Positions 12,801 through 23,706 of a stretch of 64,000 nt of DNA are shown here, piece by piece (the first letter of the stretch is position 1; every line of letters begins with the position of its first letter). The notes under the pieces were generated by a model that saw nothing but the letters and a program-made list of their open reading frames with translations, ran no database searches and was not told where the DNA came from. This stretch comes from Lagopus muta (lineage: Eukaryota; Chordata; Aves; Galliformes; Phasianidae). Location: positions 22,673,505-22,737,504 of the forward strand of contig NC_064434.1 in NCBI RefSeq assembly GCF_023343835.1, read 5' to 3'. The position numbers were made by a program, and so were the translations under genes.

Positions 12801-13005
12801 GCAGTTTGCTGCACACGCTGTACTGTGGATCATGACTGCATAACAGATTTAAATAGCAACTGTTGTCTAATTTAACTTTTACTGTGCTCTTTGCAGGTCG
12901 ACTGGTGAGACAGCAGTTACTACTTTTGACATTGACAAAATGTACACCCCTTTGTTCTTTGCACGAGTGAAGAGTTACACTGCGTTTTCAGAAAAGCCGC
13001 TCTAA
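642..13005 (+). CDS. FBXO9: FBXO9, F-box only protein 9 (5' partial; 11 coding exons)
   Basis: Substrate-recognition subunit of an SCF (SKP1-CUL1-F-box) ubiquitin ligase. The human protein is known to act on TELO2/TTI1 in mTOR signalling. Exons: 642-800, 1411-1468, 3113-3212, 4673-4803, 7353-7467, 8726-8844, 9234-9324, 10244-10339, 11086-11179, 11813-11967, 12897-13005. All junctions are GT-AG, phases agree throughout, and the joined frame is 408 residues plus TAA. Human FBXO9 is about 447 aa, so roughly 34-39 N-terminal residues, including the start codon, lie left of the window. Domain order: a TPR-like helical pair ([20 protein letters not shown] then [15 protein letters not shown]), an acidic linker, the F-box ([20 protein letters not shown] through DPEIW), then the C-terminal FBXO9/Hrt3-type domain ending [10 protein letters not shown]. 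No frameshift or internal stop was seen. Assignment is essentially certain. Confidence 0.97.
1411..1468 (+). CDS. FBXO9: FBXO9 coding exon b (TPR-like helix)
   Basis: A small exon between AATTGTGCAG and GAAG|GTAATG. It encodes [19 protein letters not shown] plus the first base of the next codon. This is the first helix pair of the TPR-like N-terminal segment. Confidence 0.95.
2828..2846 (+). repeat. Poly-T run followed by AG
   Basis: Nineteen consecutive T followed by AGCAG. It looks like a strong pyrimidine tract plus acceptor, but no in-frame FBXO9 exon follows. Confidence 0.75.
3113..3212 (+). CDS. FBXO9: FBXO9 coding exon c
   Basis: Acceptor TTTTGTTTTCAG, donor GGTG|GTAAGT. It encodes IKFYRRLAMQ-like sequence (seen here as [20 protein letters not shown]) followed by [12 protein letters not shown], and completes the TPR-like unit. 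Two T-rich AG sites lie upstream, near 2848 and 3019, but using them would break the frame relative to exon b. Confidence 0.95.
3652..3809 (+). mobile_element. CR1 LINE 3' tail, + orientation
   Basis: It contains the hallmark CR1 3' sequence in order: CCCAGGGAGGTGGTGGAGTC, GTGTTCAAGGAAAGGCTGGA, GGACTGGATGATCTTTTAGG, TCTTTTCCAACCTTGG and TTCTATGATT. It is truncated at the 5' end, as most CR1 copies are, and merges into a TA microsatellite at its 3' end. Confidence 0.92.
3808..3975 (+). repeat. (TA)n / (GATA)n / (AGATAT)n microsatellite with inverted repeat
   Basis: Starts at the 3' end of the CR1 tail. A pure TA run passes into TAGA and AGATAT units, interrupted by AGAATCATAG, which resembles the CR1 terminal octamer repeat. 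It ends in a perfect inverted repeat: TACATTCAAATATATATAT at 3910-3928 and its complement at 3957-3975. It could form a long hairpin. Confidence 0.9.
4419..4500 (-). mobile_element. CR1 LINE 3' tail fragment, - orientation
   Basis: Reads on + as TCATGG..AATCATTAAGGTTG and AGTCCAACCATCAACCCAAC, the reverse complement of a CR1 3' end. About 80 bases remain, in the FBXO9 intron just upstream of the acidic-linker exon. Confidence 0.85.
4673..4803 (+). CDS. FBXO9: FBXO9 coding exon d (acidic linker)
   Basis: Acceptor CCTTTTCTAG, donor TCAG|GTATGA. It encodes [20 protein letters not shown] followed by [20 protein letters not shown], the linker between the TPR-like part and the F-box. The codon split across the preceding junction gives Cys, where human has Tyr nearby (GKRC-VED versus GNSY-IED). 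Confidence 0.95.
7353..7467 (+). CDS. FBXO9: FBXO9 coding exon e (F-box)
   Basis: Acceptor CTATTTGCAG, donor CCAG|GTATTG. It encodes [20 protein letters not shown] and [17 protein letters not shown]. This has the canonical F-box pattern that binds SKP1: an LP start, hydrophobic spacing, and the LSLVCRGFY helix. Confidence 0.97.
7779..8328 (+). mobile_element. Mariner-family (Galluhop-like) DNA transposon relic
   Basis: The ends form imperfect terminal inverted repeats: CTCTGAAAATAATGCCTCTT on the left, and TCTGAATATAAGGCCTTTTA when the right end is read on the minus strand. A TA dinucleotide, the mariner target, flanks the left end. Inside, the + strand still encodes a recognisable N-terminal mariner transposase segment, [20 protein letters not shown] then [20 protein letters not shown], around 7950-8085, before stops appear. 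At about 550 bases it is far shorter than a full mariner and lacks the catalytic part. Chicken Galluhop is the likely family (from memory). Confidence 0.8.
8726..8844 (+). CDS. FBXO9: FBXO9 coding exon f (F-box end)
   Basis: Acceptor TTTTTTCCAG, donor GATG|GTGAGG. It encodes [20 protein letters not shown] and [19 protein letters not shown]: the last F-box helix (DPEIW) and the start of the C-terminal substrate-side domain. Confidence 0.96.
8941..9056 (+). mobile_element. CR1 LINE 3' tail, + orientation
   Basis: GAGGCTGCCTGGATGTGATC, CTGGGCAATCTGCTGTAGGT, GGACCAGTGACCTCCAGAGG and CATTCTATGATTCTG are CR1 3'-end motifs in order. It lies in the intron just after the last F-box exon. Confidence 0.9.
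9234..9324 (+). CDS. FBXO9: FBXO9 coding exon g
   Basis: Acceptor CATTTCTATAG, donor ACAG|GTAGAA. It encodes [20 protein letters not shown] and RAWHQVEYY in the conserved FBXO9/Hrt3 C-terminal domain; essentially identical to the human sequence as I recall it. Confidence 0.96.
10244..10339 (+). CDS. FBXO9: FBXO9 coding exon h
   Basis: Acceptor ATTTTTTCAG, donor CAAG|GTTAGT. It encodes [20 protein letters not shown] and [11 protein letters not shown]. Confidence 0.96.
11086..11179 (+). CDS. FBXO9: FBXO9 coding exon i
   Basis: Acceptor AACCTTCCAG, donor AGAG|GTAGGT. It encodes [20 protein letters not shown] and [11 protein letters not shown]. Confidence 0.96.
11813..11967 (+). CDS. FBXO9: FBXO9 coding exon j
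   Basis: Acceptor TTCTTTGCACAG, donor ACAA|GTAAGT. It encodes [20 protein letters not shown] then [20 protein letters not shown] and [11 protein letters not shown]. Confidence 0.97.
12897..13005 (+). CDS. FBXO9: FBXO9 terminal coding exon
   Basis: Acceptor GCTCTTTGCAG; 35 codons then TAA. It encodes [20 protein letters not shown] and [15 protein letters not shown], matching the C-terminus of vertebrate FBXO9. Confidence 0.97.
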
Positions 13006-13475
13006 GAAACACCTTTTCCTCTCACAGATCATGCATGAATAAAAGGTTGTAGCCAACCAGCACTTAAGTTATAAATGTGTATATATTTGGAGCATTTTAA
13101 AATTCCAGGGTTGTTTTTTTTTTTGAGGGTGTTATTGTTCTCCTCGGTTCTGACTGGCTGGGGTTTTGTTCTGAGATAAAGCTTCTCAGTGTTGAACACC
13201 TTTACTTTGTGACAAGAATTTGGTAACAAAGTTTTTATTTTTATTTTTTTTAAACAGATTTTATAAATCAGTCTGCTTAAAATGTGAGTCTTCATCTCCC
13301 TGGACATTGGTTTGTTCAAAAAGAATTGCCATAGGAAATTCTCATTGTCCATGGGACAGTGTTTGTGGTCTTGGGTGAAGGCTTGAAACATGAATGGAAG
13401 AAAGTTGTTCTTATATTTGTTAAACTGTGTGACTTAAAATAATTTCAAATAAACATTCTCTTCAAATTAAATTGA
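13006..13475 (+). other. FBXO9: FBXO9 3' UTR (short form)
   Basis: Non-coding sequence directly after the FBXO9 stop. An early AATAAA sits at 13038-13043 and a better-placed one at 13448-13453, followed by a T/G-rich stretch (GATTTTGTTTGCC). The exact cleavage site is inferred. Confidence 0.6.
13448..13453 (+). promoter_or_regulatory. FBXO9: Poly(A) signal AATAAA, FBXO9
   Basis: Canonical AATAAA about 440 bases after the stop codon, with a T/G-rich downstream element about 20-40 bases further on. Other AATAAA copies at 13038 and 13523 could also be used. Confidence 0.55.
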
Positions 13476-14255
13476 TTTTGTTTGCCTTCAAGATCTGGCT
13501 TTATATCAACATCAACCTTAAGAATAAACAATCAAGGGCAGGCAGTCATGAAGTATAGCATTTAAATGCAGAGGTACATCCCCACCAATGCAGGGATGCC
13601 AGTTGATGATAAAAGTAATTTGATCTTGATACGAGTTGGTAGAGCCTGCCTTCTCAATAAGTGGGCATAAAAAGGAGAGGGATGTGGGCAGTGAGTAGTA
13701 GGGCGAGTTGGCAGGGTACGTGGCTCTGCTTGGGGATTGTCACAGAGCAATGGTGAAATGCTTGTGTGTGCTGCTTGTGCACTGGCAGGGTCTGATTGCA
13801 CAAGCAGGCAGAGCTCGCTTGAACGTGTTTCTAATGTGTTATAATCCTTCATCTAACCTTGCTACAGATGCTGTAAATCCTTTGAGCATTTGTTGTACTA
13901 AGATAAATTTTGAGGCTGCTGTAGATGTTCAGGTGCTGTGTACTGCTAATCATGAAGTGTACCTTGAGATTTGGCGCAGGTACTGTATGCTGCTTCTCCT
14001 GCATATATTGCTTGGGGGTGTAGTGCAGACACTGTTATACTGCTTATTATCATATGTGTCTTGGATTCTGAAAGAATTGAAGCTTTTTAGTGTAGTTTTT
14101 TTTAAGCCATCCTGCATAATTTACCTTTGAACATCTCATTTCAAAGTACTAACCTGGACTCAGACTAATGTGTGAAAGAGCTGTGGGAAGAACTATACTT
14201 GTTCCATAATTTATAAAGTGTATCTTTGCAAGGAGTTATACAATTAAAATACATC

Positions 14256-14261
14256 AATAAA
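14256..14261 (+). promoter_or_regulatory. Possible distal poly(A) signal, FBXO9 long 3' UTR
   Basis: AATAAA about 1.25 kb after the FBXO9 stop, in AT-rich sequence with no repeat. It could end a longer 3' UTR covering 13476-14280. Transcript data would be needed to say so. Confidence 0.3.
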
Positions 14262-15432
14262 ACATGATTTTGAACACACAGTCCCTTGCAATTTCTTATT
14301 TTGTCAAGAAGTCATTATTTTCATACAGTAAATGATTAGTTAGGAGTTACCATGTGTGAACTACTTGCAGAGGTGCTGTCAGATACTTGAGTTCTGGATA
14401 AAGGGTGCTTATAACTAAAACTTTTTTCTTTTTCTAGCTTGTCTAGTAAGACTTTGCCTACAACCCTTGTTTAGCTCATGCCCTTGGGCTATAAGGCTGC
14501 AGTTGCACTATTACTTCATACAACAGAACAATTAATTTAGTGTATCATATTCTCATTGTTGAATTGATGTTTGCTTAGAATGTCAGCCTTGTGTTTTGAA
14601 GATAAGTAACAAAATATTGATGACAAGTTTGTGAGCAGGAAGAGATGCTAGTTCCACTTTTACTGATGATGATAAAGGTCAGATTCTTCCTGCTGAGAAA
14701 TGTCAAAAACTTTTCTGCTAAGAACCATAGATGGTACTGATTATTAATCAGTAATCAAATTCAACGTAATTGAGCTGTCCTTTCAGTTCAAAGCCCTTTC
14801 TATACCGAGACTTCTGAGCTTCTGGTGTTGTTGTTGGGTTTGTTTTTTTTTTGTTCTGTTTTTTTTTCTTTTCCTACCTTGGCCATAACTTTGAAATACA
14901 CTCTAGGCACAAAAGAAAAACTGCCTGGTAACCTGCTGTAAGTTGAGATTGTTATAAATTGAGGTGTAGATTCAAAGAAGGCATCAGGCAATGATTAAGG
15001 TTATGTGAAATACTTATTCTCCAAGAAAGTTATGTGAGCCTCCTGTTGAGACCTAGTTATGACTAATATGCTGCTTCTTTTATGTTTAGCAATATGACAA
15101 AGTCAAGCTATTTTGTCTCTTGAAATGGTTTACCGTCAGCAGGTGCTACTACTGTCTGTTCATGTGCCACTATTAAAATAGTACTAGTTTCAGCAAAGAA
15201 GTAGGTGAGAACTTATTATTTCTTCATTCCACGTAGGAATTTTTAATAGTCAAAGGCTTTGGCAAAGTCAATAGTCAAAGGCAAAGCTAGTGGTGCTGTC
15301 TTTACAACTGACTTTTACTGTCCTTTTATTTACTACAGAAAGAAACTGGTTGGTATAACTGGTTTACTGCTGGCAAGTTGTCCTTAGCTATTTATACTCA
15401 TAATTACTTAAATAAAAGAATCAGGTGTGTGC

Positions 15433-15448
15433 ATATATATATATATAC
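15433..15448 (+). repeat. (AT)n microsatellite
   Basis: Eight perfect AT units in unique intergenic sequence. Confidence 0.7.
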
Positions 15449-16595
15449 TTATGCAGTCCTTTTTCCCAAGAGGTTTTTTTTCATTGTTGTTGTTGGAACA
15501 TGTTGACTTAAAGCCCTCCTTCCATTTATAAGAGGAGAGAAGATGCTCAGGTGACCAAATGTTATGCTAATTTGACTCGATCTAATCAGAGATAACACAC
15601 ACAGTCAACAGGTGCTAACATTGGTCTGTAAATGGAGAGAACTAGAGACTGACTCTGCTCGAAGCAAATGACAGCTGTAGACATTTCCAGATGCTCAGCT
15701 CCTGATCTTCTCAGTAGGCTTGAGCCAACCCAGGCAGAATTTCATAGGCATATGAGGTTTTTCTTTAAAGGAAGGAAATAATGTAAAGGCTTAAGTACAT
15801 CTTCAGAACAGTCTGGATTGCAGAAATGCACTTTTGCATGTATTACTTTGGTTTTCCCCCATTACAAATACTAAAGCTTCCATCTGATAATCATTCAGTC
15901 TAGAGTCAAGCTCTGCACTTTATGCGATGATGAGAAGGAAGCTTTCTGGGTAACATGACTTGTGTAATGGTTTGCTTGAAAGAAACAGTTAACACATTGC
16001 CCTACATCTATTTTTTTTTTTTCCCCAGAGTATCTCCTGAGTCCTTAAAATAGTGTTTAAACCACAAGGCCTTGATGGTGTTGGATTTGGAAAAGAAGCT
16101 AGATTCTGTTACTGAATGGAAACTTTGGAGATGCATAAAATGGCACTTTCCCTTAACTGAAACATATCTGAGCTCTGGGGATGTATCCCACTTGAAGGGG
16201 TCCAGGTGCTGCTGTGTGACCATTGTTCAAGGCAGTAAGAAGCAGACTGAAATTACAGTAGTGTTGTTTTTGTGAAACACGCACCCTGGTGTATAGGTAG
16301 ACAAAAGACATGAAATGCAACTTAGATAATGTTTCTACGTAACTCAGGACAGACAGCCTTCCCGCTTCACCAACTGCATGCATTCTGGTGTTTTCTGACT
16401 ACATAGCACATCTGCTGACTTAGCACTAGAATGTTCTGTGAGGAGCAGCTGGGTAAGTTGCAGCACTAAGAGAATTAAGACTTGTAAATTCCAGCAAATT
16501 GAATCACTCCTCAGTGTGCAAAGCCAAGATAAGTAGACATTTCTTCACATGTTCTTTTTCTGTATGAGTGAAAATTCTGCCTGATTTTGTTTGTT

Positions 16596-16660
16596 TTTGC
16601 AGAGGAATTTTATTGTTTTGGTTTTGTGTTTTGTTTTGTTTTTTATTGTTGTTGTTTTCT
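16596..16660 (+). repeat. (TTTTG)n low-complexity tract
   Basis: Imperfect TTTTG/TTG units ending in TTGTTGTTGTTTTCTTGCAG, which also resembles a splice acceptor. Confidence 0.65.
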
Positions 16661-17424
16661 TGCAGAGCAGTGGTACTCTGCAGGTTGTTGAAGCTTAGTA
16701 AGCAAGATAAGCTTTGGGATGCAGCTTTCTAATGTGTATTTACTACTACACGTGCAGGAGAATGATGCTGTTTTGCCATTAGGTGGCATACCACAGTCGA
16801 GAGTTTCCATTTGTGCTGAATAATATTTGTATTTATTTTCCCTTACAGTTTCTTCAGAAGTCGAGAGCATTTCAGGGAAAAGAAAACAAAAAATGCATCA
16901 AGCTGTAGGTTTAGACCACTGGGCATCCAACTCCTTAAGTTCCTGCCAGTCAGGTGCCTGTGATAAAACAATGGAATGGGAAACAGGAAAGCTCGCTCTT
17001 CAATGGGCTTCTTCTAAGTGTCTGAATCTGAGTGGAATTTTAAGGCCCAAGTTTGCTTCCCAGCGACCGGAAGAACAGCTTCCAAATGAGATCCAAGGCA
17101 GCCAGCATGCTAAATGGGAACACCCTGATGCAATGAAAGATGGAACGCTGTAGAGAAATGCAGTTTCAACACAGCCACTAGAAGAGCATATACTTCCAAA
17201 GCAGGGATCATAGTCTCCATCCCTATGTGCTCTGTGTCTGTTCAGAGCCCCAGTTTCCTAGCTGGGGACCTTGACTCCTTAGCTCAGTCAGACATGCTTT
17301 TAGATGAGGGTTGGTCATTCTGCCCCAAGGCATGCGTAACAATCCTGCGTGTTGTAGAACAGCTCTTACAAGGAAGGCGGAATGTCCCCGCAGAAACACT
17401 ATAAAATGGTCATGCATGGGCCAG

Positions 17425-17475
17425 GATGTTGGACTAAATGATCTTAGAGGTCTTTTCCAACATTAATGATCCTAC
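17425..17475 (+). mobile_element. CR1 LINE 3' end fragment, + orientation
   Basis: GTTGGACTAAATGATCTTAG followed by AGGTCTTTTCCAACATTAAT is the terminal part of CR1. Only about 50 bases are clear. Confidence 0.85.
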
Positions 17476-18869
17476 ATGAACGGAACAGGAGAGAGCTGAT
17501 CCCATGAAACGCATGCAGGAGTGTGTATACCCTCAGCACAGAACCTCCCCCTTTCATGGGGGGAGACTTTAGGCTTCACCACCTGCTCTGTTCAGAAGCA
17601 AAAGGCACCAATCCTGTCTCATGTTTTTAAAGATGATGCTGTGGGCTGTCTCACTGCCAGAGGAATGCAGGAAGCTCCTTCCTCTGTTGTTAAAAAACCA
17701 GGTTTACTTGGCTATTAATGTATGTTTACAGAGGTGCTAGCATCTCTGATACAGCTAGCAGTTGCAGCTTTTAAAAAACAAACACAAAATACTGGACCTC
17801 GTTCTCATCTTTTCCCTAAAATCCAGTATCCTTACCTCCTAACTAACTACAACTGTGATCACACAAATAGACTGGTTTCAAAGAACAGGGAGCAGACAGC
17901 TTGGGAGTGGTGGGATTCAGGGCCTCGCTGTACAGGAAAAGGCCCAAATCTCAGCATAATATGAGGGAAATTTGAGAAACAGATATGAAAGTAATAATCA
18001 GTTACTGTTTTCATATACTGGGTTTTAGGTTATTTTCTTATCTGACCTATGCTAGTGGCTATGATAACTTCTAGGGCAGCAGCATCAGAGATCAAACTAC
18101 AGACAGAACTTAATCTCTTTAGCACTGTGTTGTGCTGTGCAGGCTGAATGCTCAGTCCTGGGCTGCCTGCCGTCTGCAGCAGTGCCTGCAGAGCTGCCTC
18201 TGCATCTCTGGGAGCTGATGACCTGTGCTCACTAAGTAATGTGCAGGAGGGTCTGACTGCACCGGGAGATACTTAGTGAAAACTGTACTGAAGCAGAATG
18301 TAAATGATTTTTTTTCCCAGCAAAGCCGAATCGTTCCTTGTATGGGTTAGTATAGGGATGGGTATCATTGGTCTGACTGTTCCTCAAATGCTTTTCCATT
18401 TTTTCTCAGCAGTATGTAATGTGGCATTAATGCACAGCTCGTGTCAGTGGATCCTTCTTGCCCCAGTTTAATATTTTTTTGGTGGGAGATACCCAAGGCA
18501 AAGACAGCTCCTGTTATGAAACCTTCCAGAAGGCCTCTGAAATTCAGGGTACTTCCCAAAACTTCTGCACTTCATTTTCAGTAAAAGTCAACGTAAAGGT
18601 CTTTCATTTTTGTGGATAATGTGATGTCTGCCTGAAATGACAAATATGAATATAGTGGGTTGGTTCAGTACTGCCTGGAAATTTAATTACAGGGGGAAGA
18701 AAATATTGAGTACCTTTAAACTCACCTTGAGTTCACGCATCAGTAATTGACAGTGTCTAGACAGATGGTGATCTGGAAAGTAAAGTCTGGGGAAAATAAA
18801 CGTGCAGATATTAAAGTCAGCTGCACTTCCCCATGGCAATGAAGTGGAAAGAGCTTCTTAAATGTGTGT

Positions 18870-18880
18870 GGGGGGGGGGG
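18870..18880 (+). repeat. Homopolymer G run
   Basis: Eleven consecutive G after GTGTGT. It is prone to length change and sequencing error. Confidence 0.7.
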
Positions 18881-21135
18881 AGGTGACAACTTCTGTAGCA
18901 GCCACCAAAGCAGTTGCCAGCAGTTCCATGTGGAGCCTCCTCCCTCTCTAAGGACTGTGTCTTTTTAAAAATTCCACATAAAAAAGCAAGGTCTGTAGAA
19001 CCTGAAAAGCTACAGCAAAAAGCAACCTGATGATAAGGTGAATATTTATCTGGGTATCTGCAAAGCCCCAAATCAAGTTTTCCTTCTTTCCTTTCCAGGG
19101 ACCCTAATTTAGAAAGGTGTTTGTGAGACCCAAATTGTATTGTGGATCACAGCCTGTTTTTACCATCCCTCACTGGAGCAAAGCAATCACAATGGGATGC
19201 ACTGCTGATCGGTGTGTGATCTCTGAGCTGTGCCATAGCAGTGATTCTGATTGCCCTTCTTTTTTTATTATTTTTTATTTCTAGAAGCCTTTGTGTTACA
19301 GATACGCTCAGGGCGGTGCCCAAGCCACCCACTTTGCAGACGGAGATGATCTTGGCCTTCAGGAAGATGTGTGTGAGCTCAGCTTTCTCTTGTTGTGCTC
19401 GAGAGCTTTCCAGAAGCCCAGGCCTGGAAGCAGGCTTGACTCTTTTAGTAGACAAGATCCAGACACAAAATAACTTTTGTCTTGGAATCTGAAGGAGAAT
19501 TAAGCTGTGGTCATGCAGCTGCTGCTGATTGCCTGCAGGAACAGTGAGTTTGGTGGTGGTAGTTTCAAATTCCTACAGCTCTGTTCCTACAATGAGCAAA
19601 GAGCCTGCACTGTTAGGATAAAGTAAATCAGGACTTTCTGGATCACAACTTTAGCTTAAAAATTACATTCATTTCTTTGAGTTTCTCAGAAAAACTACCT
19701 CTACTGACTCTCGCTTCTAATGCCACTTGGCCGTTTGCAGTGCTGGGATGGTAGTGTTTCTGGAAAACAACCTGAGCAAGGATTTCAGTTACAGGTTTTT
19801 TTGCTCCCTTGCTGTAAGTCTGTGCTTAGCTATCAACAGCACTAAAATAGAATAGGAGTTGGAAAGACTATAGTTATCATGGAAATGGAGGGACTACTTT
19901 ACTGGAAAAAAGACCACGTTACATAGTTAATCTGGACAGTGACAGCCTCTTGTAGAAGCAGCACTGTCTGTGCTGCGTTCACTCTGCAGTGAACTGGTAA
20001 GAGATATGTTTGGATTCCCAGCCCTGTAAATGCAGATTGATATTTAGCCATCTCCCTGTTAGCTTGACAGTTCCCATTAATAACTCCTGAACTTGCTGAC
20101 CAACTTCAAAATAAATTTGACCAGTTATACAGTTCTCATGCAAATGCCCACAGATGGTGTTCAAAAGTTTCTACTTCGAAAAACTTGAAGTTTATTGCTG
20201 CTGAATGAGGTTTTCTTCTTACTTGAATAGGTCATCAGAGTGATGAACCAATGAGAAACAGTGAAGTGGTCCCTTGGCACCCGAGGGTAACTTTGTTGGG
20301 AAAGCATTAGTTTTACAGGAAAGAGCTATAAGATGGAAATAAAACCAGAACACACTTAACTTGGCCTTGAGGGAAAATCTCTGCCTCCAGAGGCTCTGCT
20401 CTGCTGGAGGCAGTGGCCAAGTGCCGGGTGTCCTCCTTGATATCACACTCATCCTGTCACTGCTGTGACATGCAGAGGAAACCTACTAGTATGGCAAACA
20501 GCTTTGCAAGACAACGGTATTTACAATATCCACAAAAGTTTGTTTAGTTGCAGCTGTGTGTACTGACAGCAGTGAGGCACAGCTGCCATATGTGTGTGTG
20601 GCCTAAGCATTCAGCATCTCCTGTGGAAGTACCAAGGAGATGGTTACTCACTAGCCTCATGGTTCTGGCCTTTGCCTGACAGTTTCCATCAAGCACAGAA
20701 AGCAGCAAGCAAAGAGGACATCGCTTGTACTGTGGTTTGTATTATTTATGACTGTCTTTAGAAGAGCAAACAGTGCAATGCTTGATGACAGAAGACTTAT
20801 GTCACATCACTGATGGTACGGTTGCCGAATGATGTGAAGAGCTGCAGTTCAAATCGTGGCATTACTGATTTTGAGAAATGAAGAACACTCTAACCAGAGA
20901 CAAGCCCTCCCAGCCAGATTTGGCTCTTTGTTTAGTGACTTGAAACAGCAGGAGTGAACTCAGTGTGAAAAGCTGGTCAAAGGCCTTCCTGGCTTGTCCC
21001 GTGTTCTGAAGGCCTGTCTGTGCCTCGGGAACTGCTTGCTATCCAGGAGGTCATCCCGTAGCTCACAAAACTCAAGCACCCAATGAGGAGACAGTAACTG
21101 CCTAAAGAGCTGCATCGGATATTAAATGTTCCTGA

Positions 21136-21330
21136 AATCACAGAATGGCTGAAGTTGGAAGGGATCTCGTGACATCCCGTGTCCAACTTGTACTTAAGGG
21201 ACACACAGAGCAGTGAGCCCAGGAACTTGTCCACGTGGCCTTTGAATATTGCCTTTTTGGCCATGTGGATGCATTGATATCTTATGTTCAACTCGATGGT
21301 CACCAGGACCCTTGGGAGCGTCCTGCCAGG
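21136..21330 (-). mobile_element. CR1 LINE 3' fragment, - orientation
   Basis: On + it reads AATCACAGAATGGCTGAAGT, GTTGGAAGGGATCTC, TTGTACTTAAGGGACACACA, AGCAGTGAGCCCAGGAACTT and GTGGCCTTTGAATATTG, then TTATGTTCAACTCGATGGTC. All are reverse-complement CR1 3' motifs. Confidence 0.88.
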
Positions 21331-22283
21331 ACTCATAGACTTGTCATCCTGCACTGACGGCAATGCTTCCTTGCATGTGAAGATGAGCAGTGTTGAAATT
21401 TACTCTGTGGAAGACAAAACCCCCTGGAGCATGGGGATTACAGCAGCTCTGGGAGAAGGAGGCGCTGTGTTGAAGCAGGACATTGCACAAGAGCCAGTTT
21501 CAAACTGTTTAGGGTATTTGGATGTGCAGCATTAATATCCTACTCATGCTCTGCTTTGATTGCTGATTGCTTCTATTTATAATTGGATATCATCAGAGTT
21601 CCTTCACTTCCTCCTCTCAAATAGACTGCACCACCTTCTCATCTTCCTCCACCTTTCCTGTCCCCCCGCTGTGTCCCACCATGGAGCCACTTCTGCATTT
21701 TGTTTGCAATAAAGTAAAAGATTATGTGGTTTCATTCTAACTCCTTGGTTGTAACTATCTAAAAAGCCTCAAATGATGACATCAAGGACAAGCACAGCAA
21801 AACTTCTATGAGTACCAGATGCACAGGGTAGTACACCTCACAGAGGCCAAGAAGAAAGAAAATCATTGATAAAATTACTTGGATCCCCCAGAACTTACTC
21901 CGCACTTGCTTTGTTTAAAATCAGAGAGAAAGCTTTTAGGAGTGTATTTTAGAAAGCAGCCCATTATCTTGCACGCAGTATAGCCTCAGTCTGACAATAG
22001 AAAGAGGAGATTCTGCATCAGTGGTTAAAAATGAAAATGTCTGATTGCATTCTTACTGTAACTTTTTTCACTTGCGAAGTTAGAGAAGGCTGAAAGAAAC
22101 TGTGTAGGTCAAATCCCTCTTTGGCATTCCCATTTCCTTGTTAGTGTGACTGATACAGAAGCATTTCTCTTCCTTACAGTGATATTCTCAAGATAACAGC
22201 ATTAAAAACTGGAAGTGTCTGGTTGCTGCCTTGTATCTTTATCTGATTATATGCCTATATTTCATCTTTAAATTCTGCCTGAT

Positions 22284-22350
22284 TAAAAAACCCCACAAAA
22301 ACAAAAAAACTACCCAAAACCAAAGACAAACAACCAAAAAACAAAAACAC
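22284..22350 (+). repeat. A-rich (CAAA)n-like tract
   Basis: Imperfect repeats of CAAAAA, CCAAAA and ACAAAC. It may be a decayed poly(A)-type or simple repeat; no element body is recognised next to it. Confidence 0.6.
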
Positions 22351-23706
22351 CAGCAATACTATATTTTTGTGAGACATAGCTTGGCTGTGTGTATGATTCT
22401 GAGTAACTTTTCTACAGTGTCTCTGATGAGCCATCATGGATGAAAGTATCTGCTTAGAAGCAAGCACTGGGACTACTTCCAACGAATATTGAAGGCAGGG
22501 CTTCCAGAGCTGGGTCCTTGGGAAAGCAGTGAGTGTAGTGCATCCATGCCATGCAGTGATATTCACAAAGCCAGTACAACTGTCTCTGTGTTCCTGGTAT
22601 TTTCTTCAAATTGCAGGATAAAATGTAGCCAGTACTGTCTTTCACCTCTGATTTCTGTCAATGCTCACAGCTGGGCACAATACCTTACAAATGCTTAAGA
22701 GAGGGTTACAGCAGAGAGGTACAGACATTTCTTTTCACGCATTCTAAATATGTTGCGAAAAGCTCTTCTTGCAAAGGCCACACCTGGGACATGTGTCTTC
22801 ATATTCTGAGCCAAATGGTTATAAAGGTGGCACCATACTGATACGTGTGATTGTACCAAAAAGGAGGGAGCTGCTGCCAGCACAGAAATCAGTGCCACAA
22901 CGTGGAAAGGTCAAACTGACCTTGACAGTGTGCAAATCTGGAAGGCCTTTCTGTGATTACTTAACCTGAGCAAAATCAAATGGTCATCCTGTGTCTCATT
23001 TCCCTCCTTTTCAAAAGGCACTTTATCCCTGAGCCTAAAACACATTTAACTTGGAAAATCAGTGGGATACAGCGGTGGGGCCAGCTGTTTCCCCAAAGTG
23101 GGGTATAGTCCCAAAGCCTGAGTGCATGGGATCATGAGCAGGAGCTGCGTGACGTAAGGTTTGTAGGGGAGAGGCGAGACATATGTCAGGCAGGGTTGGT
23201 ACTGGTGTGGCTGGTTGGGCAGCCACAGAGGAATGTCAGCTATGGGACATGCAGCCCCAAGGGATCTGCCTGCCCTTCCTGCATCTCACCTCTCAGAGCA
23301 CCTGTGCTGATGGCTCTCATCGATTTCCCTTTTACTGTCTTGGAGGTGAAGGATGTTCATACCCTTGACATTTCTTTGAGACATTGATCCAAAGGAGCTT
23401 AAAATGCACACAGACTTGGGAATTGGCATGGGATTGGCAAAGTTTGGTGAACTGACCCTTATGTACGACAGGCTGTCCTATTGTGATCCACATTTAGATT
23501 TTTTCCACATAAAAAATTCACTACACAGCCTTTGTTTCACAAACATTTTGAAACATTCTATAAATGTAATTTGTTCCAGTCTTGTAAATGTCTTTAAATT
23601 CCACTCTTCACAATGAGAGTTTTCCTATAACCGATGTATTCCCAAGTGATAAACAAAAAAAAGATGGAATCTAAAAAGTTGAAAATAAGCAGAAAAAAAA
23701 GAGACA

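Noticed and set aside
13708-14130. 140-codon open frame downstream of FBXO9
   Set aside because: Cys/Leu-rich composition with no recognisable domain, lying in likely 3' UTR or flank. It is probably random.
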